Shown: in pieces, positions 18,701-27,023 of the stretch
Numbering within the stretch: position 1 is the first letter of the stretch
Layout of the letters: each line of letters opens with the position of its first letter
Assembly (NCBI RefSeq): GCF_003352915.1
Contig: NZ_CP022314.1
Location: forward strand, 1,871,668-1,920,911
DNA from: Arthrobacter sp. PM3
GTDB lineage: Bacteria; Actinomycetota; Actinomycetes; Actinomycetales; Micrococcaceae
DNA length: 49,244 bases
Reading direction: 5' to 3'
Notes under the pieces: model-generated
What the model was told of the DNA's origin: nothing
Seen by the model: the letters and a program-made list of their open reading frames with translations, nothing else
The model's database searches: none
Made by a program: the position numbers and the translations under genes

Positions 18701-18900
18701 TCGTCACAGACCTCGTTGACCAGTTCCTGGGAGGAGACCGCGACGATGCTGCGGTTGAAGAACTGGATGCGGACAATGGGGCCGTACTGCTCGGCCACCT
18801 CGACCAGTCCCAGGACGCCCTTGCTGGAATCGATGTCGGGCAGGTTGCCGACGACCGGCCGCGGTGGAGGCTGCGGGATGGGGACGCTGGATGAAGGCAT
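15727..18900 (-). CDS. Self-sufficient cytochrome P450 / NADPH-P450 reductase fusion (CYP102 type)
   Basis: The 1057-residue soluble fusion resembles P450 BM3 (1049 residues). The heme domain has AGHETTSGLLSF (oxygen-activating helix), an ExxR helix ILKETLRLWP, and heme ligand Cys407 in FGNGQRSCIG. The flavodoxin-like domain starts about residue 478 with VLYGSNAGTSKDFAQRI. The FAD part has RRYSISSSP and the NADPH part CAGTGLAPFRGF, ending in DVERTHGRYVADIF, the usual Trp-less CYP102 end. Known members hydroxylate medium to long fatty acids using one polypeptide. The ATG at 18900 is set by TTAGGAGGACCC; the frame upstream is open but runs across the divergent AsnC gene and is not used. It shares a 181-base intergenic region with that regulator. 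Confidence 0.95.
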   Translation of the reverse strand: MPSSSVPIPQPPPRPVVGNLPDIDSSKGVLGLVEVAEQYGPIVRIQFFNRSIVAVSSQELVNEVCDESRFGKVLGIALREVRQFAGDGLFTADTREPNWQKAHRILMPAFGPAALKRMFAGMDDIAEQLLLKWERLGPAARIDVPDSTTRLTLDTIALCSFSYRFNSLYREEMHPFVGAMVRALVESRDRARRLPVQNKIMLRRRHQLEEDNALMFEVAEQIISDRRRNPSPAGHEDILDTMLTAADPVTGERLSDENIRYQMVTFLIAGHETTSGLLSFTLYELLRHPGVLARAQAVVDEVLGTEAARLEHLPRLGYLDQILKETLRLWPTAPAFNVAPYEDTTLGGRYDVPAGQPILVLLPQLHRDKAAWGDDAGIFDPARFSPERAAAIPANAWKPFGNGQRSCIGRGFALQEALLFLAKLLQRFEISSADPGYELQIKHTLTMKPEGLFIQVRRRDRRIETAVPAAVEHTRQAEAPAAAPNGIPIRVLYGSNAGTSKDFAQRIANDAGRRGYSPTIGPLDEAAGGLPTAGLVTIVSSSYEGQPPDNARKFLAWTESLQPGSLAGVRYTVFGNGNRDWARTYQEVPKTIDARLDAAGAGRIYARGEANARGDFFGDFDEWYAGFWPAVDAALGQKTSPPAAQPQLELQFVGNVRDPLLRQNGLALGTVVANRELVDLTKPGARSKRHVEIALPEGMSYRTGDYLAVLPLNPSELVQRALARFNLDYDSHVLLGMERGDTFLPTGTPVAVGELLSSYVELSVPATRTQLEDLADVTADPAHRRELAALAQDRERHAAEILDKRVSLRDLLETYPSCQLSFTTFLQMLTQLTPRRYSISSSPLWSPDHATLTFAVVQAPAWSGRGVFEGASSTFLAQARPGSRIAVTVRPSNAAFHPPESLTVPLVMVCAGTGLAPFRGFVQDRALRAQAEGAAPAPALLFFGCRAPDTDFLYHAELASWAEAANLDLRPVFSTAPEDGQKYVQDRLWADRADVVRLVRQGATVYVCGDGEHMAPAVRDTCVRIYREATGASAADAGAWMDEVERTHGRYVADIFT

Positions 18901-19081
18901 GGGTCCTCCTAAGCGGTCGCCGATGGACGCCTGTGGCACTGGTTGCTGCCTGACCGGATGAGACCGTCCTGCCTCGATCCACCATACGCCGGACGGATCA
19001 CGGGCAACATAGGGCAGGGCCGGATGCCCCACCTTGCTTGACGAGGGCGCAAAACCGTGCGGCGCGGCATACATTGTGAGA

Positions 19082-19513
19082 ATGACCGTTCTGGACGACC
19101 TTGACCGCAAGCTCCTCGCCGCCCTCCGTGAGGACGGGAGGGCATCGGTGGCGAGCCTCGCGCGCCGGCTGGATGTCGCCCGGGCCACGGTCAACAGCCG
19201 GCTGGAACGGCTGGTGTCCTCCGGGACCATCGTCGGCTTCACGGTCCGGGTGCGGGATGAACTGGACCCGCTGGCCATCCGCGCCGTTTCCCTGATCGCC
19301 GTGGAAGGCAGGACGACGGACCGGGTCATCCGCCAGCTCCGGGGCTTTCCGGAGATCACGGCCCTGCACACCACCAATGGCGGGTGGGACCTTGTTGCCG
19401 AACTCCGCACCGAGAGCCTCGTGGAATTCGACCAGGTCCTGGGCCGGATCCGGGGCGTCGACGGCGTGGTTAACAGCGAAACCAGCCTCCTGCTCAGCTC
19501 CGTCCTGCGGTAG
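19082..19513 (+). CDS. Lrp/AsnC family transcriptional regulator
   Basis: The 143-residue product has an N-terminal winged helix (LDDLDRKLLAALREDGRASV then LARRLDVARATVNSRLERLV) and the ligand-binding RAM domain (HTTNGGWDLVAELRTESLVE). ATG 19082 is the family-typical start; an earlier in-frame start would add 16 unlikely residues. It is divergent from the P450 gene and 173 bases ahead of ornithine cyclodeaminase. AsnC/Lrp regulators often respond to amino acids, so control of the cyclodeaminase gene is the more likely role, but the P450 gene is also a candidate. Confidence 0.93.
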   Translation: MTVLDDLDRKLLAALREDGRASVASLARRLDVARATVNSRLERLVSSGTIVGFTVRVRDELDPLAIRAVSLIAVEGRTTDRVIRQLRGFPEITALHTTNGGWDLVAELRTESLVEFDQVLGRIRGVDGVVNSETSLLLSSVLR

Positions 19514-19653
19514 GCGTGACGGGGCTGGGACCGGACGACCCCAAGGCTGTTAATCAATCTGTTCAACAAATCTCGTCATTATGCTCAGTTAGCCATCATA
19601 AGGCGCACTGTTTGGCAATTGAAGCTGCATATCGCCGGATTCTAGAGTTGTGG

Positions 19654-19668
19654 CGTTAGCAGCTAACG
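19654..19668. promoter_or_regulatory. Perfect palindrome upstream of ornithine cyclodeaminase
   Basis: CGTTAGCAGCTAACG is a 7+1+7 perfect palindrome ending 18 bases before the cyclodeaminase ATG. This is the right place for a repressor site. The neighbouring AsnC-type regulator is the obvious candidate to bind it. The ribosome site AGGGGG lies between it and the start. Confidence 0.5.
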
Positions 19669-19686
19669 AGAGAATCAGGGGGCGCA

Positions 19687-20715
19687 ATGACGCGCTTTGT
19701 CGATGTCCGCAACATGGTGCGCTGGGCCGCAGGATCCGGGCCGGAGACCATCATTTCCGGCATGATCGGGTACCTCGAGGACGACTTCCGGCGCTGGGAA
19801 TCATTTGACAAGACTCCCCGGGTGGCGAGCCACACCCCGTTCGGCGTCATTGAGCTCATGCCCACCAGCGACCACGAGACCTACGGGTTCAAGTACGTCA
19901 ACGGCCACCCGTCCAACCCGGCTCGCGGGTTCCAGACCGTGACGGCGTTCGGCGTCCTGGCCGACGTCCACAATGGCTATCCCACGTTCCTCACCGAGAT
20001 GACCGTGCTGACCGCTCTGCGCACCGCGGCGACATCCGGCATGGTGGCCAAGCGGCTCGCCCGGCCCGGTTCGAGCGTCATGGCGATGATCGGCAGCGGA
20101 AGCCAATCCGAGTTCCAGGCCCTCGCGTTCCGGAGCGCCCTGGGGATTTCCACCCTTCGGGTGTGGGACACGGATCCCGCCGCGCTGAAGAAGTTCGTTG
20201 CCAACATGGCCCCGCTGGGCTTCGACATCACCGTCGCCACGTCCGCCGCGGATGCGGTGCGGGGAGCCGACGTCATCACCACCTGCACCGCCGACAAGGC
20301 CAACGCCACCATCCTCACCGCGGACCTGATCGAACCGGGCGTCCACATCAATGCCATCGGCGGGGACTGCCCCGGCAAAACCGAGCTTGACCCCGGGATC
20401 CTCGGACTGGGCGACGTGTTCGTGGAGTACGCCCCGCAAACCCGGATCGAAGGGGAAATCCAGCACATGCCGGCCGACTTTGTCGTCACGGAGTTCTGGC
20501 AGGTCCTGACCGGCAACGCCCCCGGCCGCACCAGCGATGCGCAGGTTACCGTTTTCGACTCGGTCGGCTTTGCCATCGAGGACTTCTCCGCCCTGCGGTT
20601 CGTGCGTGACGCCGTTGACGGCACCGAATTTTTTGTCGAAATTGACCTCGTCGCCAGCCCGGAGGACCCGAAGGACCTGTTCGGCCTGGTGGGCGCCCTG
20701 TCGCCGGTCGGCTAG
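19687..20715 (+). CDS. Ornithine cyclodeaminase
   Basis: Predicted to convert L-ornithine to L-proline plus ammonia with bound NAD. The 342-residue product has the family layout: GFKYVNGHPSNPARG (substrate Lys), TALRTAATSGMVAKRLA, the Rossmann motif MIGSGSQSEFQALAF, and HINAIGGDCPGKTELD with the catalytic Asp. This NGHP...GGDCPGKTELD pattern is that of true ornithine cyclodeaminases rather than mu-crystallin-like relatives. ATG 19687 has AGGGGG upstream. It lies downstream of an AsnC regulator and a palindrome. Confidence 0.92.
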   Translation: MTRFVDVRNMVRWAAGSGPETIISGMIGYLEDDFRRWESFDKTPRVASHTPFGVIELMPTSDHETYGFKYVNGHPSNPARGFQTVTAFGVLADVHNGYPTFLTEMTVLTALRTAATSGMVAKRLARPGSSVMAMIGSGSQSEFQALAFRSALGISTLRVWDTDPAALKKFVANMAPLGFDITVATSAADAVRGADVITTCTADKANATILTADLIEPGVHINAIGGDCPGKTELDPGILGLGDVFVEYAPQTRIEGEIQHMPADFVVTEFWQVLTGNAPGRTSDAQVTVFDSVGFAIEDFSALRFVRDAVDGTEFFVEIDLVASPEDPKDLFGLVGALSPVG

Positions 20716-20875
20716 GAGACCCGCGCCGTCCGATAACACCCCAGTAACGGCCAGGTGATTAGTGTCCACCCATACCACCTGCATCGGGCAGAACCCGGCA
20801 TCAGGGCGCGACGTCCTGGGGCCGCCGGCCCCGATGCAGTGGTCACGCTCTACTTATCGATTTGGAGGTTTGACG

Positions 20876-21154
20876 ATGGCGGTTCGAGACGAGGGGTGGG
20901 ACACGATTGCAGCAAACGGATCCGTGAGCTGGTTCATCCATGGATTCCGAGCCACGGAGTCGGTAGTTTTCAGCATCGTGGTGTTTCCCGGCACGGGGGC
21001 CGGCGTACCGTTCCCAGTCGGCCATGCGACGCTTACCCAGGGCGAGTCATTTCAACACGTTGACGGCACTAAGGCATACAAGATCTACATAAAGAACAAC
21101 GCTGCGTTCAACTCCTGCAATGTCCACATCCTCTCGCAGGTTGAGTCCCTCTAA
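20876..21154 (+). CDS. Small hypothetical protein
   Basis: The 92-residue product starts MAVRDEGWDTIAANGSVSWF and is mainly beta-strand by eye (VVFSIVVFPGTGAGVPF, YKIYIKNNAAFNSC). There is no signal peptide. GGAGG seven bases before ATG 20876 decides the start; an earlier in-frame GTG at 20762 has no such site. No family is recognised. The next small gene follows after 79 bases on the same strand and has its own ribosome site. Confidence 0.65.
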   Translation: MAVRDEGWDTIAANGSVSWFIHGFRATESVVFSIVVFPGTGAGVPFPVGHATLTQGESFQHVDGTKAYKIYIKNNAAFNSCNVHILSQVESL

Positions 21155-21233
21155 ACACGAGCCGACCACGGCGTACGTGTCATCCAGCAGTGTCGATGCG
21201 CGACGACAGAGGCGCACAGGAAAGGACAGCAAC

Positions 21234-21482
21234 ATGGCAAAAGTTCGAGCTCTGGTCGTTCACGACGAGCTTGGCCGCATCATCTCCATTGCCCGGCCGG
21301 CCAAGGACGCGAAAGTCATCATCTCGTCCCCTGAAGGGCATGCTGTGCTCGAGACCGAGGTCGAGGAGGACATGGTCTACGAGCTCGTCGCCGGCGCGCA
21401 CCGGGTCGATGCGCAGGCGCAGGCAATCGTCGCCAATGCGCCCGAATCCACGTCCGGCTCCCGCGACCCTCAACAGCAATAG
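21234..21482 (+). CDS. Small hypothetical protein
   Basis: The 82-residue product starts MAKVRALVVHDELGRIISIA and is hydrophilic. It has a beta-rich first 60 residues (KVIISSPEGHAVLETEVEED) and a disordered tail (APESTSGSRDPQQQ). AGGAAAGGA precedes ATG 21234. No family is recognised. It probably shares a transcript with the small gene at 20876 and is convergent with the MarR regulator. Confidence 0.65.
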   Translation: MAKVRALVVHDELGRIISIARPAKDAKVIISSPEGHAVLETEVEEDMVYELVAGAHRVDAQAQAIVANAPESTSGSRDPQQQ

Positions 21483-21493
21483 GACTTTATCGT

Positions 21494-22000
21494 TTAGCCG
21501 CTGAAGTCCCCGGCGTTCCGCCGGAAGGTGCCGAGGATCCGGATCAGCTGGTCCACGTCCTGGTCCCCGAAACCGGACTGGCCGAACACCTCGGAGTTCA
21601 GCACCGCCGTCGCCCGTTTGGCCAGGGCGCGGCCCTCCGGGGTGAGCTCGATCAGGGTGGTGCGGCCGTCCGTGGGGTGCGGCGAGCGGATGACCAGCCC
21701 GGCATCCTGGAGCCGGTCGACGGCGTTGGTGACCGAGGTGGGGTGGACCTGCAGCAGCGCGCTGGCCTTGTTCATGGGCAGCGCGCCGCTGCGGGCGAAA
21801 CTGAGCAGGGCCAGCAGCTCGTACCGGGCAAACGTGAGCCCGAACGGCTTGAGCACGGCTTCGATCCGGCCCAGCAGGATCTGCTGGGTCCGCATGATCG
21901 CGGTGATGGCGGCCATCGGGGCGGCGACGTCGGACCAGCCGTGCCGCTCCCAGTTCAGCCGGGCGTCGGCGATCGGATCCCGCGGCAGCGGCGTTCCCAT
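21494..22000 (-). CDS. MarR family transcriptional regulator
   Basis: The 168-residue product has the winged-helix core: LTFARYELLALLSFARSG, then ALLQVHPTSVTNAVDRLQDA (recognition helix) and LVIRSPHPTDGRTTLIELTP (wing with the usual DGR). It is encoded two bases after the acyl-CoA synthetase stop, so it is cotranscribed and probably represses that gene in response to an acyl-CoA or aromatic acid. Confidence 0.93.
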   Translation of the reverse strand: MGTPLPRDPIADARLNWERHGWSDVAAPMAAITAIMRTQQILLGRIEAVLKPFGLTFARYELLALLSFARSGALPMNKASALLQVHPTSVTNAVDRLQDAGLVIRSPHPTDGRTTLIELTPEGRALAKRATAVLNSEVFGQSGFGDQDVDQLIRILGTFRRNAGDFSG

Positions 22001-22002
22001 GC

Positions 22003-23745
22003 TCAGCCCTGGCCCTTGAGCCCGGGGAAATCGGACTCGGAATACTCGACGCCCAGCCCCTCCGGGACCGCCCCGCCGCCGTGGCGCACTTCCTCGCTGT
22101 GCCGCAGTTCCACCCGCCGGATCTTGCCGGAGATCGTCTTGGGCAGTTCGGCGAACTCCAGCCGGCGGATCCGCTTGAACGGGGCCAGATGCTCGCGGCA
22201 GTACCGCAGGATGTCCTCGGCCAGTTCGGGGCCGGGCTGGTGCCCGGCGGCCAGGACCACGAACGCCTTCGGCACGGACAGCTTGAGCGGGTCGGGGGAA
22301 GGGACGACGGCGGCCTCCGCCACCGCCGGGTGCTCGATCAGGACGCTTTCCAGCTCGAACGGGGACAGCCGGTAATCTGAGGATTTGAAGACGTCATCGC
22401 CGCGGCCCACGTAGGTGATGATGCCGCGCTCGTCGCGGCTCGCCATGTCGCCCGTGTGGTAGTAGCCGTCACGGAAAGCCTCCGCCGTTTTCTCCGGATC
22501 CCCGTAGTACGCCTTCATGAGGCCCACGGGCCGGGGGTCCAGGCGCAGGCAGAGCTCGCCGTCGTCGGACTCCTCACCCGTGGCGGGGTCCACGAGCACG
22601 ACGTCGTAGCCCGGCAGCGGCTTGCCCATGGCGCCGATCTTGACCGGCTGGCCCGGGGTGTTGGCGATCTGCACGGTCGATTCGGTCTGCCCGAAGCCGT
22701 CGCGGATGGTCTGTCCCCAGGCGCGGTGGACCTGGTCGATCACCTCGGCGTTGAGCGGTTCGCCGGCCGAGACCACCTTCGTGGGCGGGTTCTTGAGCAG
22801 GGTGAGGTCTGCCTGAATCAGCATCCGCCACACCGTCGGCGGGGCGCAGAAGCTGGTCACGGATTCACGGTCCATCTGCTCCATCAGCGCCTTGGCATCG
22901 AAGCGCTCGTAGTTATAGATGAACACACAGGCCTCGGCGATCCAGGGCGTGAACACGTTGGACCAGGCATGCTTGGCCCAGCCCGGAGACGCCACGTTGA
23001 GGTGCACATCGCCCGGTTCCATCCCGATCCAGAACATCGTGGACAGGTGCCCCACCGGGTAGGAGGTGTGCGTGTGCTCCACCAGTTTGGCCTTGGAGGT
23101 GGTGCCGGAGGTGAAGTAGAGCAGCAGGGTCTCGTCGGCCCGGGTGGGTGCGTCCGGGGTGAAGTCCGGCGCCGCGGCGGCAGACTCCGAGTACTGCAGG
23201 GCGGCCGTGCTCCCTTCGGCGGTGCCGTCGCCGCCGGCGCCGCCGATTTCGATGAGGGTGTAGTCGCCCGCGACGCCGGTGAACTTGGCGAGATTGGCGC
23301 TTCCGACGGCGGCCCAGTTCGCGCCGCCGCGCTCCACCCGGTCCTTCAGGTCGGCGGGCCCCATCAGGGTGGTGGTGGGAATCATGACGATGCCCAGCTT
23401 GATCCCGGCCAGCATGAGCTCCCAGAGCTCCACCTGGTTGCCGAGCATGATGATCATCCGGTCTCCGCGCCGCACGCCCTTCTCCCGCAGCCAGTTGGCC
23501 GCCTGGGACGAGCGCCGGGACAGGTCCGCGAAGCTGCGCCGCGTTGCCGAGCCGTCCTGTTCGACGATCACCAGGGCCGGATTCTCCGCCGTGGCCGGGT
23601 CCGCGGCGAGCTGGTCGAACCAGTCCAGCGCGAAGTTGAATTCCTCAAAGCGCGGCCACTGGAATTCGCTACGGGCGGCCTCGTAGTCCCCGCGCAGGGC
23701 GAGCAGCCGGTCCCTCGCGGCCCGGAATTCCTCAGTCACGGTCAT
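22003..23745 (-). CDS. AMP-binding acyl-CoA synthetase
   Basis: The 580-residue adenylate-forming enzyme has LLLYFTSGTTSKAKLVEHTH (P-loop-like AMP motif), IRDGFGQTEST, a YYHTGDMASRDERG hinge region and the C-terminal catalytic Lys motif LPKTISGKIRRVELR. It activates a carboxylic acid to its CoA thioester; the layout is of the medium-chain or acetate-like ACS group. Substrate is unknown. It is divergent from the acyl-CoA dehydrogenase gene and upstream of a MarR gene in one operon. Confidence 0.92.
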   Translation of the reverse strand: MTVTEEFRAARDRLLALRGDYEAARSEFQWPRFEEFNFALDWFDQLAADPATAENPALVIVEQDGSATRRSFADLSRRSSQAANWLREKGVRRGDRMIIMLGNQVELWELMLAGIKLGIVMIPTTTLMGPADLKDRVERGGANWAAVGSANLAKFTGVAGDYTLIEIGGAGGDGTAEGSTAALQYSESAAAAPDFTPDAPTRADETLLLYFTSGTTSKAKLVEHTHTSYPVGHLSTMFWIGMEPGDVHLNVASPGWAKHAWSNVFTPWIAEACVFIYNYERFDAKALMEQMDRESVTSFCAPPTVWRMLIQADLTLLKNPPTKVVSAGEPLNAEVIDQVHRAWGQTIRDGFGQTESTVQIANTPGQPVKIGAMGKPLPGYDVVLVDPATGEESDDGELCLRLDPRPVGLMKAYYGDPEKTAEAFRDGYYHTGDMASRDERGIITYVGRGDDVFKSSDYRLSPFELESVLIEHPAVAEAAVVPSPDPLKLSVPKAFVVLAAGHQPGPELAEDILRYCREHLAPFKRIRRLEFAELPKTISGKIRRVELRHSEEVRHGGGAVPEGLGVEYSESDFPGLKGQG

Positions 23746-23868
23746 GGTGCACCTTTCGAAGTCCTCTGGCGCAGCCGTTCCGGGCAGTCCGTGGCGTGGC
23801 GCCGTTGCCTGGGATCCCGCCGGACCGGCAAGCCGCCCGCCTAGTGATCCCCGTCACTCTGCAATATA

Positions 23869-23882
23869 CTAGGACATCCAAG
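23869..23882. promoter_or_regulatory. Imperfect palindrome CTAGGACATCCAAG upstream of acyl-CoA dehydrogenase
   Basis: The element reads CTAGGA-CA-TCCAAG and overlaps a TATACT that could be the -10 box. It lies 50 bases from the dehydrogenase start and in the divergent region shared with the acyl-CoA synthetase. It matches the 3706-3719 element upstream of mmsA, which suggests a common regulator. Confidence 0.45.
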
Positions 23883-23932
23883 GGTTTGGAAGAGCGGCGC
23901 CGCTCTGCAGGCGGCGCAGGACGAAGGGATAC

Positions 23933-25147
23933 GTGCCCGTGCCGACACAACGAGGTGCCAGCATCATTGAAGGCGAAACCGCGGCGGCGCCGCCGTTTCC
24001 CGACGCCGATCTCATGTACATCGTGGACCTGTTGCCGCCGGATGAACGGCTCCGGTACCAGGAGGTCCGGGACTTCCTGCAGTCCCGGGTCCGGGCCGTG
24101 TCGATCGATTACTGGAACCGGGAGGAATTCCCGTTCAGCCTGCTCGCGGAGCTGGGAAAATACGGTCTGGGCGGGCTGCAGAAGGACGGCACCTCGACGC
24201 TCTTCAAAGGGCTCATGTATGTCGAAGTGGCCCGCGCCGACGTCTCGCTCTCGGCGCTCGTGGGCATCCATAACGAGTTGATCGTCGGCATGATCGATGA
24301 GCTCGGCTCCGCGGAGCAGAAGGCCCGCTGGCTCCCCGGGCTCACCGCCTTCACCAAACTCGGTGCCTTCGCCCTGACCGAACCGGACCACGGCTCGGAC
24401 ATCGCCGGGGGACTGGCTACCACCGCGCGGCTGGAGGACGGCGAATGGGTCATCAACGGCGCCAAGCGCTGGATCGGGGCCGGCACCATTGCGGATTTCG
24501 CCCTGGTCTGGGCGCGCGACGTCGCGGACCAGCAGATCAAGGGCTTCATCGTGGAGACGGACCGGGCCGGCTACTCGGCGACGAAGATCGCCAACAAGAT
24601 CGGCCTGCGGATCATGCAGAACGCTGACATCGTGCTGGATGAGGTCCGTATCCCGGCAGCCAACCTGCTGCCCGGGGCCACCGACTTCGCCAAAGCCAAC
24701 GACCTCCTGCGCGATTCGCGTGCCTGGGTGGGCTGGCAGGGCGCCGGCATCCAGCTCGCCGCCTTCGACGTCGCGCGCGCCTACGCCCTGGAGCGCCGGC
24801 AGTTCGGCAAGGAGCTGGCCCGTTTCCAGCTCATCCAGCAGCAGCTCGCCGAGATCCTGGGCAACGCGACCGCCTCACTGGCCCTCATGACGCAGCTGGC
24901 CCGGATCCAGGAAGACGGCAAACTTCAGATGGTCCAGGCCGCGATGGCCAAGTCCACCACGACGCGGCTGGCGCGGGCCTCGGTGGCGATGGGCCGGTCC
25001 CTCCTGGGCGGCAACGGGATCAGCAGCGACTACGAGATGGGCAAGCTCTTCGGCGATGCCGAAATCCTCTACACCTATGAGGGCAGCTACGAGATCAATT
25101 CCCTGATCGTGGCCCGGGCCGTGACCGGCAAGTCGGCTTTCGTTTAA
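23933..25147 (+). CDS. Acyl-CoA dehydrogenase
   Basis: FAD-dependent alpha,beta-dehydrogenation of an acyl-CoA. The 404-residue product has GAFALTEPDHGSDIAGGLAT (FAD/substrate loop), WVINGAKRWIGAGT, RQFGKELARFQLIQQQLAEI and the catalytic Glu region LYTYEGSYEINSLIVARAVT. The Glu position in YTYEGS is that of glutaryl-CoA and short-chain types. The shared upstream palindrome with mmsA makes a branched-chain role (such as isobutyryl-CoA) possible, but glutaryl-CoA is also possible. GTG 23933 (GAAGGGA upstream) is used; GTG 23939 is an alternative. It overlaps the diguanylate cyclase gene tail to tail by four bases. Confidence 0.92.
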   Translation: MPVPTQRGASIIEGETAAAPPFPDADLMYIVDLLPPDERLRYQEVRDFLQSRVRAVSIDYWNREEFPFSLLAELGKYGLGGLQKDGTSTLFKGLMYVEVARADVSLSALVGIHNELIVGMIDELGSAEQKARWLPGLTAFTKLGAFALTEPDHGSDIAGGLATTARLEDGEWVINGAKRWIGAGTIADFALVWARDVADQQIKGFIVETDRAGYSATKIANKIGLRIMQNADIVLDEVRIPAANLLPGATDFAKANDLLRDSRAWVGWQGAGIQLAAFDVARAYALERRQFGKELARFQLIQQQLAEILGNATASLALMTQLARIQEDGKLQMVQAAMAKSTTTRLARASVAMGRSLLGGNGISSDYEMGKLFGDAEILYTYEGSYEINSLIVARAVTGKSAFV

Positions 25148-26964
25148 GCGCTGCGGCCGGCCGTCGAGGCCCCATTTCCGGACTGACCGGCCTGGACGGG
25201 GTGGCCATAGCGGGACGTGCGGTTGCGGCCGGCGTTCTTGGCCTCGTAGAGCGCCCGGTCCGCACAGTCCAGGAGGCTGCCGGCCGCGGCGTCGCGCTGG
25301 TCGCAGACGCCTGCCGAGATCGTCAGGAAACCGACGTCGCCGAACGGTTCGGACGCGATCGCCTCCCGGGCCCGTTCGGCCGCCAACAGGGCTTCCGCGC
25401 CGTCGGTTTCCGGCAGCAGCCACACGAACTCCTCGCCGCCGAAACGGGCAACAATGTCCTGACCCCGGGCGACACTCCGGAGCCGCTCCGCGACGTCTGC
25501 CAGAACCGCGTCGCCCATCAGGTGGCCGTAGGTGTCGTTGACCCGCTTGAAGTGGTCGATATCCAGGACGACGGCGCTCAGGGTCGTGCCCCGGCTCCCG
25601 GCCAGTGCCAGCTGGTCGGCGAGGTGCCGTTCCAGGGCGCGCCGGTTGGGCAGCCCGCTCAGGGCATCGGTGGTGGCCTGCAGTTCCAGGTCGGTCCGGG
25701 CCTCCGTGTTGCCAATGGCGATCTCGACGAGCTCGGCGAACTGGGCCAGCCGCTCCATCATGGCTTCCGTGACCCCCGAACGGGACTTCGAGGTCAGGGT
25801 CACCACGCCCCACAGGGTTCCCCGGACCCGGACCGGCGCCGCCGCCGCGGACTGGAAGCCGCCGGCGCGCATCTGCTCGGAGGCCGGACCGCCCTCCGGC
25901 CCGTAGACCACGAGGGCGGGCTTGCCGGTCACAGCCACCCGGACGGTGGCGGACTCATCGGTCGGGGCGAAGATGTGGCGGCGGCTCAGTGTCGGCGGCA
26001 GCGCGGGCGCCATGGCGACGATTTCCGCGGAGGACGCGCCCGTGAAGCGGACCACCGCGGCGGAGTCCACGTTGAAGAGCTCACGGACAATGGCGGCGAC
26101 GCGCTCGGCGATGTCAGCGGGGGCGGCGTTGCGGGCGACGGCCGTGGCTATTTCGTGGAGGGCCTCCCACACCTGCTGCTGCTGCAGGCGCTCGGTGACG
26201 TCAACGGCCACCACCATGCCGGCCGCGGCCTCGTCGGCGGAGTGGACCGGCCCTGCCTTCAGCCGGTAGGTGCGGTGGCCGATCTGCCGGGTCCACGACA
26301 CTTCCCGGCCGGCGAGGGCCGCACGGTAGCGTGGCTCGAGCTCGCTCGCGAGATCGCCCCGCAGCACCTCCTGGATGCGGCGGCCCTCAAGTTCCTCCGT
26401 GCGGTAGCCGAAAGTCTCCAGCTCCTGGCCTTCGGCGATCAGGTACCGCAGGTCGGCGTCGAACAGGAGCACGAACACGCCCGGCACGCTGCGCGCCAGC
26501 GCCCGGTACCGGTCCATGTCCCGCTGCCGGCGCCGGTCCGCGAGTACGCGCTCCGTGATGTCCGTGACCACCACAAAGTAGCCCTGCACCGCGCCGTCGC
26601 GGACATCGGGAGTGTAAGTCACGTCGGTGAAGCGCGGCTCGCCCGCGGCATCGGCGAGGGTCCGCTCAAAGTGCTGGGCCTCGCCGGCAAGCACCTGCTC
26701 GATCTGCGGCCGGGTGGCTTCGAAAGCCGCATCGCCGATCACGTCCCGGACATGCATGCCGTGCAGCTGCCGCGGTTCCAGGCCGAACCACCTGCAATAC
26801 GCGTCGTTGGCCAGGCGGCTGCGGAGCTCCTTGTCCCAGTAGCCCACCATGGCCGGGATCCCGTTGAGGACGGCCCGCAGTTCCGCCGGGATCTCCGGCA
26901 GCGGCAACGGGCCGGCGTCGTCCCTGTTCAGCGGGCTGCGATTTGTCATTGCCCTAGTATCCAT
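25144..26964 (-). CDS. PAS-PAS-GAF-GGDEF diguanylate cyclase
   Basis: The 606-residue soluble protein starts MDTRAMTNRS. A PAS domain (about 25-140, ending VVVTDITERVLADRRR) is followed by a second PAS (ARSVPGVFVLLFDADLRYLI, ending AVDVTERLQQ) and a GAF domain (ATAVARNAAPADIAERVAAI onward). The C-terminal GGDEF domain has DALSGLPNRRAL, DIDHFKRVNDTYGH and active-site GGEEF in FGGEEFVWLLP. GGEEF is usually active, so it probably makes cyclic di-GMP in response to a small-molecule or redox signal. There is no membrane segment. The frame is open beyond 26964 into kdpE, but the PAS start fixes the N-terminus; ATG 26949 is an alternative. Confidence 0.92.
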   Translation of the reverse strand: MDTRAMTNRSPLNRDDAGPLPLPEIPAELRAVLNGIPAMVGYWDKELRSRLANDAYCRWFGLEPRQLHGMHVRDVIGDAAFEATRPQIEQVLAGEAQHFERTLADAAGEPRFTDVTYTPDVRDGAVQGYFVVVTDITERVLADRRRQRDMDRYRALARSVPGVFVLLFDADLRYLIAEGQELETFGYRTEELEGRRIQEVLRGDLASELEPRYRAALAGREVSWTRQIGHRTYRLKAGPVHSADEAAAGMVVAVDVTERLQQQQVWEALHEIATAVARNAAPADIAERVAAIVRELFNVDSAAVVRFTGASSAEIVAMAPALPPTLSRRHIFAPTDESATVRVAVTGKPALVVYGPEGGPASEQMRAGGFQSAAAAPVRVRGTLWGVVTLTSKSRSGVTEAMMERLAQFAELVEIAIGNTEARTDLELQATTDALSGLPNRRALERHLADQLALAGSRGTTLSAVVLDIDHFKRVNDTYGHLMGDAVLADVAERLRSVARGQDIVARFGGEEFVWLLPETDGAEALLAAERAREAIASEPFGDVGFLTISAGVCDQRDAAAGSLLDCADRALYEAKNAGRNRTSRYGHPVQAGQSGNGASTAGRSA

Positions 26965-27023
26965 GGCCGGGTTGCCTGGAGGAAAACGGCCGTAGCGGCG
27001 ACCGGGGCCGGCGCCGGCGGGGC

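Noticed and set aside
18901..19569. N-terminal extension of the P450 fusion to 1280 residues
   Set aside because: It crosses the divergent AsnC gene, and a strong ribosome site marks ATG 18900, which gives the normal CYP102 length.
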